Source of the DNA: Thermoleophilaceae bacterium
GTDB lineage: Bacteria; Actinomycetota; Thermoleophilia; Solirubrobacterales; Thermoleophilaceae
Length of the DNA: 7,709 bases
Direction of reading: 5' to 3'
NCBI GenBank assembly: GCA_013812065.1
Contig: JACCUC010000201.1
Location: 1 to 7,709, forward strand
The position numbers were made by a program, and so were the translations under genes. Of this stretch, positions 1-5,949 are shown in pieces (positions within the stretch are counted from its first letter, which is position 1; each line of letters opens with the position of its first letter). The notes under the pieces were generated by a model, which saw nothing but the letters and a program-made list of their open reading frames with translations, made no database searches and had not been told where the DNA came from.

Positions 1-438
1 GGGCCGGGCGGGCCGGGCGTTCCTCGGGCGGCGCGGTCCGTCGCTCCTGGGCCACCGGGCGCCGCGGCCGCTGTCGCCGTCGCGGTGAGCGTCCCGGCGA
101 GGGAGGATGGCGCCACCGTAGAGGATCCCAGCCGCCGCTATGGCGCAGAGCCATATGCCGGCCCCCCGCTCCGCGCCCTCGACGAGGACTGCGAGGGTGA
201 TGGCGAGCGCCACGACGCCGACCTGCACCAAGGGCCACCTGGGCAGGTTGATACCCGCCCCGCGGGCGCCCGCGGCCGCCACCGCGGAGAGGGCGAGCAC
301 GGTGAAGAGCACGTCCACAACCGCGAACAACTCCCACGCGGTGAGCTCCTCGAGCCAGTCGAGGAACAGGGAGACGAACAGCGCGATGCCGCTTACCGCG
401 GCGATCCGCTCTCCAGGGCTCAGTCTGCGGAGATCCAC
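1..438 (-). CDS. Small four-TM membrane protein, C-terminus beyond window
   Basis: The frame is open from a GTG at 438-436 to the window edge (146 codons seen, no stop), so the C-terminus is missing. The protein begins VDLRRLSPGERIAAVSG and shows four hydrophobic segments at about residues 12-28, 36-54, 68-82 and 92-107. A hydrophilic tail rich in Arg, Pro, Gly and Asp follows. The start is supported by a Shine-Dalgarno-like GAGGGA (443-448) 4 nt upstream of the GTG. The short amphipathic N-terminus followed by four compact helices resembles small uncharacterised membrane proteins common in actinobacteria, but I recognise no family with a known function. The gene is divergent from the membrane protein at 502. 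The hydrophobic pattern in this frame, absent from the overlapping plus-strand frames, is the reason for calling it real. Confidence 0.75.
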   Translation of the reverse strand, partial: MDLRRLSPGERIAAVSGIALFVSLFLDWLEELTAWELFAVVDVLFTVLALSAVAAAGARGAGINLPRWPLVQVGVVALAITLAVLVEGAERGAGIWLCAIAAAGILYGGAILPRRDAHRDGDSGRGARWPRSDGPRRPRNARPARP

Positions 439-442
439 CTCT

Positions 443-448
443 TCCCTC
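443..448 (-). promoter_or_regulatory. Ribosome binding site of the 438 GTG gene
   Basis: GAGGGA on the minus strand lies 4 nt before the GTG at 438-436. It decides the start of the left-edge membrane protein, which would otherwise have no marked start codon. Confidence 0.55.
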
Positions 449-487
449 AGGCGCGGTGCGGCGGCACTCTACCTCCCGAGCTACTGC

Positions 488-493
488 TATACG
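488..493 (+). promoter_or_regulatory. Possible -10 element (TATACG) for the gene at 502
   Basis: TATACG stands 8 nt before the ATG at 502, with no Shine-Dalgarno sequence between. This geometry matches the putative -10 elements of rpsA and the PPOX gene in this window and favours a leaderless or near-leaderless start at 502. On the opposite strand the same bases read CGTATAGC, so the 63-bp gap 439-501 may hold overlapping divergent promoters. No convincing -35 is visible. Confidence 0.35.
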
Positions 494-501
494 TGCGCGC
501 C

Positions 502-1776
502 ATGACTCTCGGCCCTCCGAGGGTGCCCGGCCGCTCGCCACCTCAACCCCGCACCTCCCGGGTCCCTTCGGCGTCCGGACGCTCGGCCAACCTGGCACGG
601 CCGACTCACTCCGCCCCCCCGGCAGAGCGCCGAGGCTCCCATCGAGCGAGCGCCCACCGGCCGCTGCGGCGACGACCGAACGCCGGCGCCGAGAAGAGCC
701 GCAACGCCAGGGCGCTTGGCGCGCTGTGCCTTCTTGGCGTGGCGGCGACCCACGCGCTCGACCTCGGCCATAAGCTCGATGAGGCACCGTACATGGGCGC
801 GGCGTTCATCGTCCTGATCGGGGGCTCGATCGCTGCCGCCCTCCTTCTGCTCGACGGCCGGCACGCTCAGGTCGGGTGGCAGCTGGGCTTCGCGCTCTCC
901 CTCGGAGCGATGGTCGGTTACTTCCTCAGCCGCTCGGTCGGCCTGCCGCAGCTCGCCGATCACGTGGGGCACTGGGCCGACGCCGCGGGAGTGGCGGCGC
1001 TGACCTTCGAGGCGGCGATCATCGTCCTCGCCACCGGCGTCGTGTCGCGCACTCCCGCCGACCGCATGGCGCCGGCGGCGATCTCACTGGCCGTCGGGGT
1101 GCTCGGTCTGGCGGCGGTCGGGGACGGCGGTTCCAGCCAATCGCAAGAGGCGGGGGATCACAGCGCCGTGACCGGACGGCTCAGCGGCGGCGACTCTCAC
1201 GCACAGGGCGGCCACGCTCGGGGGCACCCTCCCGCCGGCGCCTCCCCCGCCGGCGCCGTCACCGCGCATGCTCATGGGGCGCACGGAGACACCGAGCAGT
1301 ACCCCGACTTGGCCACGGCGACCCCCGAGCAGCGGACAGAGGCGCGAAGGCTATGGCTGAGCAGCAGGAGGTGCGCGGCCAAGATGGGCGTGGAGACGGT
1401 CCCGGAAGCGACAAGGCAGGGGTACCGGGTGACCTCGCGCACCGGGCTCTGGCACCTTACGAACCGTAAGTTCACTTCGGACCACGTGGTCCTCGATCCG
1501 TCGCGACCAGCGTGGAACGGCGGCGGCGCGGACGGCTGCCGGATCGAGAGCCTGGTCTACGCCAACCCGAGGAAGGCGCCCGACTGCCGGGGCTGCCGGC
1601 TCGTCGCCGCGCTGTATCGACTTCCCAAACCACAGGTGCCCAAGCTCGGCGGGCCGATCATTCGCTGGCACGCGCACGAGACCGGCAGCGGGCTTCCCAT
1701 GGCTCATGTGTGGTTCACGAACGACCTGCGCTCGGCGTACGCCTCCAAGGCTCCCCGCGAGCTGGGTATTCAGTAG
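502..1776 (+). CDS. Five-TM protein with His-rich linker and extracytoplasmic domain
   Basis: The protein is 424 aa from ATG 502. Residues 1-69 are low-complexity and rich in Arg, Pro and Ser. Five hydrophobic segments lie at about 71-86, 98-117, 126-143, 163-181 and 190-206. The first loop carries HALDLGHKLDEAPY (84-97). A linker at about 208-263 holds at least seven His. A soluble domain (about 274-424) contains a CxxC pair (C362, C365), an RWHAH motif (R388-H392) and MAHVWF (400-405). The Arg-rich N-terminus predicts N-in; with five helices the linker and C-terminal domain would lie outside, where CxxC could form a disulfide. Family and function are not recognised. Metal binding is inference from His content and a thiol pair. 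The in-frame extension upstream of 502 overlaps the divergent gene and looks non-coding. A later start, such as GTG 523, is possible but has no better support. Confidence 0.82.
   Translation: MTLGPPRVPGRSPPQPRTSRVPSASGRSANLARPTHSAPPAERRGSHRASAHRPLRRRPNAGAEKSRNARALGALCLLGVAATHALDLGHKLDEAPYMGAAFIVLIGGSIAAALLLLDGRHAQVGWQLGFALSLGAMVGYFLSRSVGLPQLADHVGHWADAAGVAALTFEAAIIVLATGVVSRTPADRMAPAAISLAVGVLGLAAVGDGGSSQSQEAGDHSAVTGRLSGGDSHAQGGHARGHPPAGASPAGAVTAHAHGAHGDTEQYPDLATATPEQRTEARRLWLSSRRCAAKMGVETVPEATRQGYRVTSRTGLWHLTNRKFTSDHVVLDPSRPAWNGGGADGCRIESLVYANPRKAPDCRGCRLVAALYRLPKPQVPKLGGPIIRWHAHETGSGLPMAHVWFTNDLRSAYASKAPRELGIQ
1231..1257 (+). repeat. 12-bp direct repeat inside the His-rich linker
   Basis: CCCGCCGGCGCC occurs at 1231-1242 and again at 1246-1257, a 15-bp period that keeps frame and encodes PAGASPAGA. 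It is a coding-level duplication in a flexible linker, probably from slippage in GC-rich sequence. It may vary in length between strains. Confidence 0.7.
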
Positions 1777-1777
1777 C

Positions 1778-2653
1778 TCAGAGTCGGTCCCCGACCGCCC
1801 CCGCCAACAGCTCGACCTGCTCGACGTCGGTCGAGCACGGGAAGAGGATGAGCTCGTCGGCGCCCGCGTCCTGAAAGGCTTGCGCGTAGCCCGCGACGGT
1901 GTCCTCGTCGGTGGCGACCGAGTCGGCGATCATGCCGGCCACTTCCTCGCCCATCCCCCCGTAGTAGGAGTGGATGTACGCCTGTGCGTTCTCACGGGCG
2001 TTCGGGCCGAGCGCGAAGTAGGTCAGGGCGCTCGCGCGCGGCCTCCCCGAGCGCCCCTCCTGCGCCCACGCGGACTCGAGCGCCTCGCGGCCCTCGCGCA
2101 TGTGATCGGGGGTGCCGCCGCCCATCGTCCAGCCGCTCCCGTACTGCGCGGCCCGGCGGTAGGCCGCCTTTACGCCGCCTCCGATCATGATCTCGGGGCC
2201 GCCCTCGCGCAGCGGCTCGGGGCCGACCCCGCCGAGCCCGTCGACCGGCCGGCCGGCCCAGATCCGCTTCATCTCCGCGAGCTGCTCGTCGAGGATCCGG
2301 CCGCGGGCCGCAAAGTCGACGCCGCTCGCCTTGTAGTCGTCGCCGCGCACACCGACGGCGAGTCCGAGCACGAGCCGCCCGCCCGAGATGTTGTCGACGC
2401 TCGCAGCCTGCTTGGCGAGCAGCGGCGTGTTGTTGCGCAACGGCGAGAGGAGGATGTCGGTCATGAGCCGCACGCGCTCGGTCACCGCGGCCGCGGTGGC
2501 CAGGGCGATCAGCGACTCGTAGTTGGGATAGAGAAGCCGGTCGATCGTCCCGAGCGTGGAGAAACCGCGGCGCTCCGCGCTCTGGGCCCAGTCGACGAGG
2601 CGCCGGCCGTCGAGCCCTGGTATCGCGTTCGGCAGGCCGATCCCCACGTCCAT
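1778..2653 (-). CDS. LLM class F420-type flavin oxidoreductase
   Basis: This 291-aa protein belongs to the luciferase-like monooxygenase (bacterial luciferase TIM-barrel) superfamily. Evidence is the N-terminus MDVGIGLPN, the AERRGFSTLGTIDRL segment (26-40), the family signature LAKQAASVDNISGGRLVLGL (79-98) followed by AVGVRGDDY, the GGP-IMIGGG segment (151-160), and the C-terminal GADELILFPCS (264-274). The length is normal and the protein looks intact. Members in actinobacteria usually use reduced coenzyme F420 rather than FMN; this is known of the family and not proven here. The substrate is unknown. The ATG at 2653-2651 has a good ribosome site, GAGGGAG at 2661-2667. The gene is divergent from the PPOX gene at 2706 and converges on the gene at 502 with one base between their stops. 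Confidence 0.93.
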   Translation of the reverse strand: MDVGIGLPNAIPGLDGRRLVDWAQSAERRGFSTLGTIDRLLYPNYESLIALATAAAVTERVRLMTDILLSPLRNNTPLLAKQAASVDNISGGRLVLGLAVGVRGDDYKASGVDFAARGRILDEQLAEMKRIWAGRPVDGLGGVGPEPLREGGPEIMIGGGVKAAYRRAAQYGSGWTMGGGTPDHMREGREALESAWAQEGRSGRPRASALTYFALGPNARENAQAYIHSYYGGMGEEVAGMIADSVATDEDTVAGYAQAFQDAGADELILFPCSTDVEQVELLAGAVGDRL

Positions 2654-2660
2654 GTGCGTG

Positions 2661-2667
2661 CTCCCTC
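2661..2667 (-). promoter_or_regulatory. Ribosome binding site of the LLM oxidoreductase
   Basis: GAGGGAG on the minus strand lies 7 nt before the ATG at 2653. It fixes that start and implies a leadered transcript, unlike the divergent PPOX gene, whose start has no strong ribosome site. Confidence 0.65.
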
Positions 2668-2690
2668 TCGTCGACGGAATCCGAGGCTCG

Positions 2691-2696
2691 TATCCT
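2691..2696 (+). promoter_or_regulatory. Possible -10 element (TATCCT) of the PPOX gene
   Basis: TATCCT ends 9 nt before ATG 2706. Transcription from it would begin within a few bases of the start codon, giving a leaderless or near-leaderless mRNA. The right part overlaps one arm of a short inverted repeat, CGAGG (2682-2686) and CCTCG (2694-2698), separated by 7 bp, which may be an operator. A weak TCGACG at 2671-2676 could act as a -35, but the spacing is short. Confidence 0.45.
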
Positions 2697-2705
2697 CGCA
2701 GGCCG

Positions 2706-3146
2706 ATGGCCGCCGCCGACCTCTCGGAGCTGCCCGGCTGGGCACGCGAGCTGCTCGAGCGCTCACCGCTCGGACATCTCTCCTACCTCGACGACGGCGA
2801 TCACCCTCGCGTCCTTCCGGTGACCTTCGCGGTCGCGGGCGACAGCCTGTGGACGGCCATCGACCAGAAGCCCAAGCGCAAGCCGCCCGCGCGCGTGCGC
2901 TACCTGCGCCGGCGGCCCGAGGCCGCGCTCTGCACCGACCACTACGAGGACGACTGGAGCCGGCTCGCGTGGGTCCAGGCGATCGGATCGGTCGAGGTCG
3001 TCGAGGTGAGCGCGGGCGACGCGGAGCGATCTGCCCTCGATGCCCTGCGCGCCAAGTACCGGTCCTACCTCGAGCAGCCACCCGAGGGACCGCTGATCCG
3101 CCTGCGACCCGAGCGCGTGCTCTGCTGGCGGGCCACCGAAGACTGA
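2706..3146 (+). CDS. PPOX-class probable F420-dependent enzyme, Rv0121 type
   Basis: This 146-aa protein has the split beta-barrel fold pattern of the pyridoxamine-phosphate-oxidase-like FMN/F420 binding proteins. Visible marks are LGHLSYLDDGDHPRVLPVTF (22-41), the basic segment DQKPKRKPPARVR (53-65), and DHYEDDWSRLAWVQ (78-91), which I recognise as typical of the Rv0121-like PPOX F420 subfamily. The length fits the family. Such proteins bind F420 or flavin and reduce small substrates; the actual substrate cannot be read from sequence. The ATG is preceded by a -10-like TATCCT rather than a strong ribosome site. The gene faces away from the LLM oxidoreductase across 52 bp, so both may answer to one control region, and it converges on the transglycosylase gene. 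Confidence 0.9.
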   Translation: MAAADLSELPGWARELLERSPLGHLSYLDDGDHPRVLPVTFAVAGDSLWTAIDQKPKRKPPARVRYLRRRPEAALCTDHYEDDWSRLAWVQAIGSVEVVEVSAGDAERSALDALRAKYRSYLEQPPEGPLIRLRPERVLCWRATED

Positions 3147-3148
3147 CC

Positions 3149-3171
3149 CGAGCGGCACCGGTACGCGCTCG
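3149..3171. terminator. Possible bidirectional terminator hairpin
   Basis: CGAGCG (3149-3154) and CGCTCG (3166-3171) form a perfect 6-bp stem with an 11-nt loop, in the 27-bp gap between the convergent PPOX and transglycosylase genes. There is no U-tract on either strand, so it is only a candidate intrinsic terminator. Confidence 0.35.
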
Positions 3172-3173
3172 CC

Positions 3174-3890
3174 CTACAGCCCGAGCTCCTGCTCGTAGTG
3201 CTCGGCGTAGTCGTCGCGGTGCTCGATCACACCCGCGACGTAGTGCCGGGTCTCCGGGAAGCCGATGTGCTCCTCGGCGTCGAACTCGTCTGTTCCGCCG
3301 GCGTTCTCGACCCACCGGTCGACGTGGCGCTGGCCGGCGTTGTAGGCGGCGATCGCGAGCTCCTCGTCGTCGTCGTAGCGGTCGAGCAGGTGGCGCAGGT
3401 ACCACGAGCCGTAGGCGATGTTGACCTGCGGGGTGCCGAGGTCGCGCAGCTCGAAGGCCGTGCCGCCCGAGCGGCTCGCGATGAACCGGGCGGTGCCGGG
3501 CACGATCTGCATCAGCCCCTTGGCACCGGCGCGCGAGGTCGCGTCGCGGAAGCGTGACTCCTCGTAGATGACGGCGGCGATGAGCGCGGGGTCGAGATCC
3601 TTGTCCGCGGCCTGCTGGCGGATGACGTCCTCGTGGCGCAGCGGCAGGGTGATCTCCCGCACGGCGTCCGAAAGACGGTCCTCGCGGGCGGCGATGACGG
3701 CGGCGAGCCCACCGAGGAGGAGGGCGACCGCGATTCCGGTGAGCCGCCGGTTCCGGCGGGGACGACGGCGGCGGCGCTGGTGGTATGCATCGGGACGCGC
3801 GCCCGCGCCGCCGCGTTCCGCGCGCGTCGAGCCACCACTGCCTCGGGCAGGGCGCCGAGGCGTCCTCAGCTCCGCCATCGCCGGGCTCAT
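3174..3890 (-). CDS. Membrane-anchored lytic transglycosylase (SLT domain)
   Basis: This 238-aa enzyme is predicted to cleave the MurNAc-GlcNAc bond of peptidoglycan outside the membrane. Residues 1-49 are a cytoplasmic tail very rich in Arg and Gly. One signal-anchor helix follows at about 50-68, then the goose-lysozyme-like SLT domain (about 85-235). The catalytic Glu is E111 in YEESRF. The other family motifs are AGAKGLMQIVPGTA (121-134), VNIAYGSWYL (156-165) and AIAAYNAG (179-186). All key residues are present and the domain is complete. The ATG at 3890 overlaps the coaE stop codon as ATGA (3887-3890), which argues for this start and for translational coupling; a second in-frame ATG, codon 5, is an alternative. 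It is the last gene of the rpsA-coaE block. The long basic tail is unusual for a signal-anchor protein. Confidence 0.93.
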   Translation of the reverse strand: MSPAMAELRTPRRPARGSGGSTRAERGGAGARPDAYHQRRRRRPRRNRRLTGIAVALLLGGLAAVIAAREDRLSDAVREITLPLRHEDVIRQQAADKDLDPALIAAVIYEESRFRDATSRAGAKGLMQIVPGTARFIASRSGGTAFELRDLGTPQVNIAYGSWYLRHLLDRYDDDEELAIAAYNAGQRHVDRWVENAGGTDEFDAEEHIGFPETRHYVAGVIEHRDDYAEHYEQELGL

Positions 3891-4498
3891 CTTGTCACGT
3901 CGTCCAATACCTGCGACATCTTCCGCTCCAGATCGGCCACGTCGCCGTCGTTCTCAACCACAAAGTCTGCTCGATCCGCTTTTTCCCTCTGCGAGAGCTG
4001 CCTCCTGGTGCGCGAGTCGACGCCCTCATGGCCTCGGTCCGCCGCGCGCTCGTCGCGCACGCCGCCTTCGGCGACGATAGCCACGGTCGCGTCGAAGTCC
4101 GGCTCCATTCCGGCCTCGAACAGCAGCGGAACCTCGACCACGCCGGCGCGCGGAGGCTCCGGGCGATCGGCCAGCTGCTCGCGCCATGCCGCGATCCGCC
4201 GGCCCACCCGCGGCCACAGCTCCTGCTCGAGCCACTCGCGGGCCTCGGGCTCGGCGAACACGACCTCCGCGACGGCGGCCCGATCCACCTGACCGTCGGG
4301 CGCGACCGCGTCGCCGAAGCGCTCGACGAGCAGGCTGCGCAGCTCGTCGGTGGCCAGCAGCTCGTGGACGACCGCGTCGCTCGAGATCGTCGCCGCACCG
4401 AGCTCCTCGAGCGCTCGCAGCGCCTCGGACTTGCCGGCCGCGATTCCCCCGGTCAGGCCGACGAAGGGCAGCCGCTCCCCGGTCGCACCCGCGGCCAC
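3887..4498 (-). CDS. coaE: Dephospho-CoA kinase
   Basis: CoaE phosphorylates the 3'-hydroxyl of dephospho-CoA with ATP, the last step of coenzyme A synthesis, in the cytoplasm. The 203-aa protein has the P-loop GLTGGIAAGKS (14-24), the segment SSDAVVHELL (39-48) in which D41 corresponds to the conserved catalytic Asp (D33 of E. coli CoaE), the lid and core motif VVEVPLLFEAG (120-130), and the closing REKADRADFVVEND (171-184). The first Asp of the usual DAD triplet is Ser here, but the second, essential one is kept. The length is normal. The start is a GTG only 3 nt after the rpsA stop, and the stop overlaps the next gene, so translation is probably coupled through the operon. The rpsA-coaE order also occurs in mycobacteria (Rv1630-Rv1631). 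Confidence 0.96.
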   Translation of the reverse strand: MAAGATGERLPFVGLTGGIAAGKSEALRALEELGAATISSDAVVHELLATDELRSLLVERFGDAVAPDGQVDRAAVAEVVFAEPEAREWLEQELWPRVGRRIAAWREQLADRPEPPRAGVVEVPLLFEAGMEPDFDATVAIVAEGGVRDERAADRGHEGVDSRTRRQLSQREKADRADFVVENDGDVADLERKMSQVLDDVTR

Positions 4499-4501
4499 CG
4501 C

Positions 4502-5923
4502 CTAAGCGGCGTCGGGGTCCGAGCCGTCGGCCGGCGCGGGTTCGGCGCCGTCGGCAAGCTGCTCGGGCGCCGGCGGCGGCGCCACGTCGGTGGCAGTGGC
4601 GACCTCGTCGGCCGGCACGGTCGCCTTCGGCAGCTCCTCGGCCGGCTCGGCGACCACGGGCTCGTCGCCCTCGATCACGCCCCCGCGCGCCCCGGTGTCG
4701 CCCGCGAAGACGTCGTCGGACAGGCCAAGCTCGGGAACCTCATCGAGGTCGCCCGACTCGAAGTCGGCGCCCGGCGACGGCTCGCCCGAGCCCAGCGGCA
4801 GCGTCTGGTCCTCCACCCGCTTGACGCTCAGGCTGAGCCGGCGGCGGTCCGAGTCGATCTCAAGGATCTTGACCCGGATCTCGTCGCCCTGGTTGACGAC
4901 CTCGCGAGGGTTCTCGACGTGGTGCTGGGCGAGCTCTGAGATGTGCGCGAGCCCCTCGACGCCGTCGAGGACCTCGACGAAGGCACCGAAGGTCACGACC
5001 TTGGTCACCCGGCCGGCGAGCTCGTCGCCCACCGAGTAGGTGTCGACCACGCGCTGCCAGGGATCCTGCTGGGTCTGTTTGAGGCCGAGCGAGATGCGCT
5101 GGCGATCGCGGTCGATGTCGAGCACCTTGACGGGGACGTTCTGGCCGATCGACAGCACCTCGGAAGGGTGGTTGACGTGGCTCCAGGAGAGCTCCGAGAT
5201 GTGGATCAGGCCGTCGATGCCGTCGAGGTCGACGAAGGCGCCGAAGTCGACGATGTTCGAGATCGAGCCCTCGACGACCATGCCCGGCTGGAGGCGATCG
5301 AGGATCTGCTGGCGGACCTCCTTGCGCTCCTCCTCGAGCACGGCGCGGCGCGAGAGCACGACGTTGTTGCGCGAGCGGTTGAGCTCGATGACCTTGCACT
5401 CGATCGGCTGGCTCATGAAGTCGTCGAGGTTCTGGACGCGGCGGATGTCGACGAGCGAGGCGGGCAGGAAACCGCGCACCCCGAGGTCGACGATCAGGCC
5501 GCCCTTGACGACCTCGATCACCGTCCCCTCGACGGGCTCGCCGGACTCGGCGGCGCCCTCGATGCGTCGCCACGCCTTCTCGAACCGGGCGCGCTTCTTG
5601 GACAGGATGAGGCGGCCGTCCTGGTCCTCCTTGGTGAGGACGAGCGCGTCGACCTCCTCCCCGAGCGCCACCTCCTGCGAGGCGTCGACCGCCTTGCGGA
5701 TCGACAGCTCCTTCTGGGGGATCACGCCCTCGGACTTGTAGCCGACGTCGATCAGCACCTCGTCCTTGTCGATGCGCACGACCTGGCCGGTGAGGACGTC
5801 CCCCTCGCTGAAGGCGATCAGCGTGGCGTCGTAGTTGGGGACGATCTGCCCGTCGACCTCGATCAGGAGGCCGTCGGAGCCCTCGACGGTGCGAGCAGGA
5901 GTGGGTGCCTCGGCGGTCGCCAC
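4502..5923 (-). CDS. rpsA: 30S ribosomal protein S1, four S1 domains
   Basis: S1 binds mRNA and helps load it onto the 30S subunit. The 473-aa protein has four S1 (OB-fold) repeats at about 40-110, 128-194, 214-283 and 298-367. The last two are the most canonical, with VDFGAFVDLDGIDGLIHISE (225-244) and VTFGAFVEVLDGVEGLAHIS (310-329). Four repeats are usual for actinobacterial S1, against six in E. coli. A tail of about 100 residues (372-473), rich in Asp, Glu, Pro and Ala, is probably disordered. The start is GTG 5923-5921 (protein begins MATAEAP), with no Shine-Dalgarno sequence. A TACCCT -10-like element ends 8 nt upstream, so the mRNA is probably leaderless or nearly so. It is the first gene of the block continuing into coaE. 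The gene is intact. Confidence 0.97.
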   Translation of the reverse strand: MATAEAPTPARTVEGSDGLLIEVDGQIVPNYDATLIAFSEGDVLTGQVVRIDKDEVLIDVGYKSEGVIPQKELSIRKAVDASQEVALGEEVDALVLTKEDQDGRLILSKKRARFEKAWRRIEGAAESGEPVEGTVIEVVKGGLIVDLGVRGFLPASLVDIRRVQNLDDFMSQPIECKVIELNRSRNNVVLSRRAVLEEERKEVRQQILDRLQPGMVVEGSISNIVDFGAFVDLDGIDGLIHISELSWSHVNHPSEVLSIGQNVPVKVLDIDRDRQRISLGLKQTQQDPWQRVVDTYSVGDELAGRVTKVVTFGAFVEVLDGVEGLAHISELAQHHVENPREVVNQGDEIRVKILEIDSDRRRLSLSVKRVEDQTLPLGSGEPSPGADFESGDLDEVPELGLSDDVFAGDTGARGGVIEGDEPVVAEPAEELPKATVPADEVATATDVAPPPAPEQLADGAEPAPADGSDPDAA

Positions 5924-5943
5924 GAGCGCTTAGGGTAGCGCTC
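5924..5943. repeat. Perfect 7-bp inverted repeat over the rpsA promoter
   Basis: GAGCGCT (5924-5930) and AGCGCTC (5937-5943) are perfect inverted arms separated by TAGGGT. The repeat abuts the rpsA GTG and encloses its -10-like TACCCT. Its position suggests an operator that could block the rpsA promoter. It could also form a hairpin, but only in a transcript starting further upstream. Confidence 0.6.
5932..5937 (-). promoter_or_regulatory. Possible -10 element (TACCCT) of the rpsA operon
   Basis: On the minus strand TACCCT is followed after 8 nt by the rpsA GTG, with no ribosome site between. The first transcribed base would be at or within a few bases of the start codon. No good -35 is seen at 16-18 bp. 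The element is nearly all of the spacer of the 7-bp inverted repeat. Confidence 0.5.
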
Positions 5944-5949
5944 TGGTGG

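Noticed and set aside
85..501. In-frame plus-strand extension upstream of ATG 502, giving a 563-aa protein
   Set aside because: It overlaps the well-supported minus-strand membrane gene ending at 438, its sequence is low-complexity without family features, and there is no promoter or ribosome site at 85.
487..972. 161-aa minus-strand open frame
   Set aside because: Antisense to the hydrophobic helices of the 502 gene; charged, featureless sequence typical of shadow frames in GC-rich DNA.
2509..3405. 298-aa minus-strand open frame
   Set aside because: Arg-rich shadow lying across the LLM start, the PPOX gene and the transglycosylase end; overlaps three supported genes.
1706..3424. 572-aa plus-strand open frame
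   Set aside because: Antisense to the LLM gene and out of frame with the PPOX gene, ending in long Arg/Pro/Ala runs; no domain visible.
3785..4939. 384-aa plus-strand open frame
   Set aside because: Antisense to coaE and the rpsA tail, both of which have clear family motifs; no motif of its own.
4943..5938. 331-aa plus-strand open frame antisense to rpsA
   Set aside because: Its Leu/Asp/Glu-rich repetitive sequence mirrors S1 codons on the other strand; no ribosome site, no domain.
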